Shown piece by piece: positions 58,031 through 60,000 of a DNA stretch of 60,000 nucleotides. Made by a program: the position numbers and the translations under genes. Each line of letters begins with the position of its first letter. Within the stretch, counting starts at the first letter, position 1. Source of the stretch: Owenia fusiformis (taxonomy: Eukaryota; Annelida; Polychaeta; Sabellida; Oweniidae); contig CAIIXF020000011.1 of the NCBI GenBank assembly GCA_903813345.2, positions 2,940,571 to 3,000,570 on the forward strand. The letters are read 5' to 3'. The notes beneath the pieces were generated by a model. The model was given only the letters and a program-made list of their open reading frames with translations. It had not been told where the DNA came from and did no database searches.

Positions 58031-60000
58031 TGAATTTGTTTGCGCATAACCGTTTTTTGGTGATCTAGGAGAGTCCAAAATTGAGGATTTTGATCTTTCA
58101 TCCCAGCTAATATTTCATCTAATCGGGGTCATAACATCATGATAAAGCATGACATCTCATTTCTTCTCAGCCCTGAGATGTTTCAGGAGAAACAGAAAGA
58201 TGCTATGATTAGAGTGGGGTCATAAAACTGTTGTACATGTGCCGGTGCTAATATCTGCTGTTAAATGCAATACATGTCTATTACATGTATGTAATGTATT
58301 GACATTAGGATTAGGTAGATTATTACATGATAACTTTCACACTTATTGACAGTTGTAACTCTTCTCATCTGATGTGCTCAGATCACAGGACATGCCTCAT
58401 AATATCAGACCATGTTTCAGGTGAAACAGGAAGATGTTATGAGTAAAAAGTGTATACCTGTAATTAGCGGGGGGGGGGTATGGATGGGAGGCACTGTGAC
58501 ATCCACAACAGTCCAATAGTAAAAATAACTATGTCCATATAGAATTTTAAAATGGACATTCAATAGATGCATAGGCGTAGCTAGGGGGGAGCGGTGTGCG
58601 ATCGCCATGAGATAGAGGAAGAAAAGAGCACCACAGACTGAAAGCTTGCTACTCCCCTGCCTATACAGTGTATTAATCAATTTACATTATTCGCTACTTC
58701 TAGGATCTAACTCGGGGTACATAATAATGCGAGTAGTTTTTCTGCCCGGGTTACTGTCTCATTATGTTTATACTTACATGTTACTTACATGTACATATTG
58801 AAAATGATTGGAGGGGGGGGGGGGTAAAGCGTCTTTATCCTTGATTAGTCTTTATGATCCAAAATGTTAAAGAATCGCTATCAAAATGTTGAAAACAAAG
58901 AGATATCTATGGTCCTGTATGCGACCTTGCCATAAATGTAGACGGAACAAACGAGATTTACGCATTAGGAACTTATCTTAAAATATGTTCAAATAATAGT
59001 TTCAGGCTCACATATGCGTGTATATGTGTAGCGTAATCATTCAGAAAAGTCGTACAATCCCAAATAATTGGAATATCTTATTCTCTGTAATTAGCGCCCA
59101 GGGCATTTAGAAAATTGAAAATTGACCCTTCAGACATCTAATAAGCGCCCATACATGAACGAAGTTAAAATTCCGAGGAATTGTATGTATGGCAAATGAA
59201 AATTTCCACTAGGGACGGTTGATAATCGATCTTAACTTCTACCTTATTTTTTTAATTGGATGATAGATCATCATGTTTTGGTAAAAGTCATGTAAAAATC
59301 GTGAAAAGTAAAAAAGAAATGAGAAAGTCTAAGAACTACGGTATATGTACTGAACTTTAAAACCACTGGAAAATTATAAGGTCAAAGGAGCTTTGAATCA
59401 AGGTACCAAGACACTCGATCATTAATCTAAAAACAGATTCCTTCTTTCTGATTACACATCATATTTATCAACACTGATGATTACATGTAAGGGATTAACA
59501 TAGCCGTAGGGACCGGGGGTTCGATGGGTTCGGACGAACCCCTGGTCGGGATTTCCACCAAAAATATTTGTGGAAAAACTTATTTTCTAACTTAAAAGCT
59601 GCTCCATCTACGGTGAAATAAACCAACTGTCTTAATACTGATGAAAACACATTTTCTTTCACATCTGTGCACTTCCGTTTTGTTTTATTTCAAACAAAAA
59701 ATCTTGCTAAGTCCCCGGAGCTGATAAGTCCTCAAAAGCAAATATTAAATAATAGAAACATTTTGAAATTAGTCACTATTCAAAGGATACACGCATGTAT
59801 CCTTTATAAACACAAGCATTTGATCAAATGAGTATTTATTATCCATCACTTTTTAAGGAAAAATAAATCCAAGCGAAAAAATCAGTTTTTTCAGATGCAC
59901 GTTTATCTCGGAAATTATTTTAAGTTTAAATTGTTGCTGTTTCAGTGCATTTAGTATACGCTCTATTTTCGCGAATATCAAACTTAAGTGGATCGTGTTA
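58031..60000. other. No gene recognised
   Basis: Holds the second GGCGTAGCTAG...GTGCGATCGCC repeat (58574-58606), G-runs at 58469-58478 and 58813-58824, and a GGGTTCGGACGAACCCC hairpin near 59527-59543. Presumably intron or 5' flank of SLC23. Confidence 0.4.

Noticed and set aside
59527-59543. GGGTTCGGACGAACCCC as a tRNA or regulatory hairpin
   Set aside because: No A box or cloverleaf around it; it resembles the poly-G-associated repeat debris seen elsewhere in the window.

Overview
This is an AT-rich animal nuclear sequence with short, phase-consistent exons separated by repeat-filled introns. The protein families, the CGACGGCGTCCGGCG/GTCACCACC repeat family and the AAGGTCA-type satellite point to a lophotrochozoan, most likely a bivalve mollusc. 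That placement is inferred from sequence style, not from a database search. There are no prokaryotic genes, CRISPR arrays or operons. Nearly all open frames longer than 60 codons are chance frames; the real coding sequence is in exons.

I can support three genes, all on the minus strand. (1) 51742-43480 holds the last seven exons of an SLC23-family nucleobase/ascorbate transporter: 470 residues, all splice phases matching, the NAT signature intact, and the N-terminal part outside the recognised sequence. (2) 35014-28307 is a CRAL-TRIO (alpha-tocopherol-transfer-protein-like) lipid carrier in nine exons whose total is exactly 999 nt, 332 residues plus stop. Its four-codon first exon is a proposal. 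(3) 24508-15122 is a two-exon gene separated by a 9.2-kb intron. It encodes a 73-residue protein with a signal peptide, four N-glycosylation sequons in about 29 residues, and a C-terminal GPI-type tail. This CD52-like mini-glycopeptide is the most novel-looking gene here.

The rest is mobile and repetitive DNA. From left to right: a 3.9-kb PIF/Harbinger-like element (242-4140) with 23-bp terminal inverted repeats, a CTG target duplication and a frameshifted basic coiled-coil ORF; a 2.4-kb satellite built from AAGGTCA half-sites inside a GTCACCACC-family element (8241-10812); a 128-bp triplication (11552-11898); a hAT-like end (12708); a 173-bp tandem duplication (26690-27035); a tRNA-derived SINE (about 29740-30093); foldback elements; a mariner remnant (40809-41374); fragments of a LINE reverse transcriptase (42035-42530); and an 869-bp Harbinger-type element made of AACGCT/AGCGTT words (42603-43471) lying directly behind the SLC23 stop codon. 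The SLC23 introns hold two minisatellites that both abut 5' splice sites. The region upstream (52.7-58 kb) has a 53-bp array split by a 2.24-kb long-TIR element and a 413-bp G+T-skewed repeat.

The strongest unusual signal is the 48-bp minisatellite at 50554-51560. Every unit is a copy of an SLC23 exon end plus its 5' splice donor, giving about 20 decoy donors downstream of the real one.
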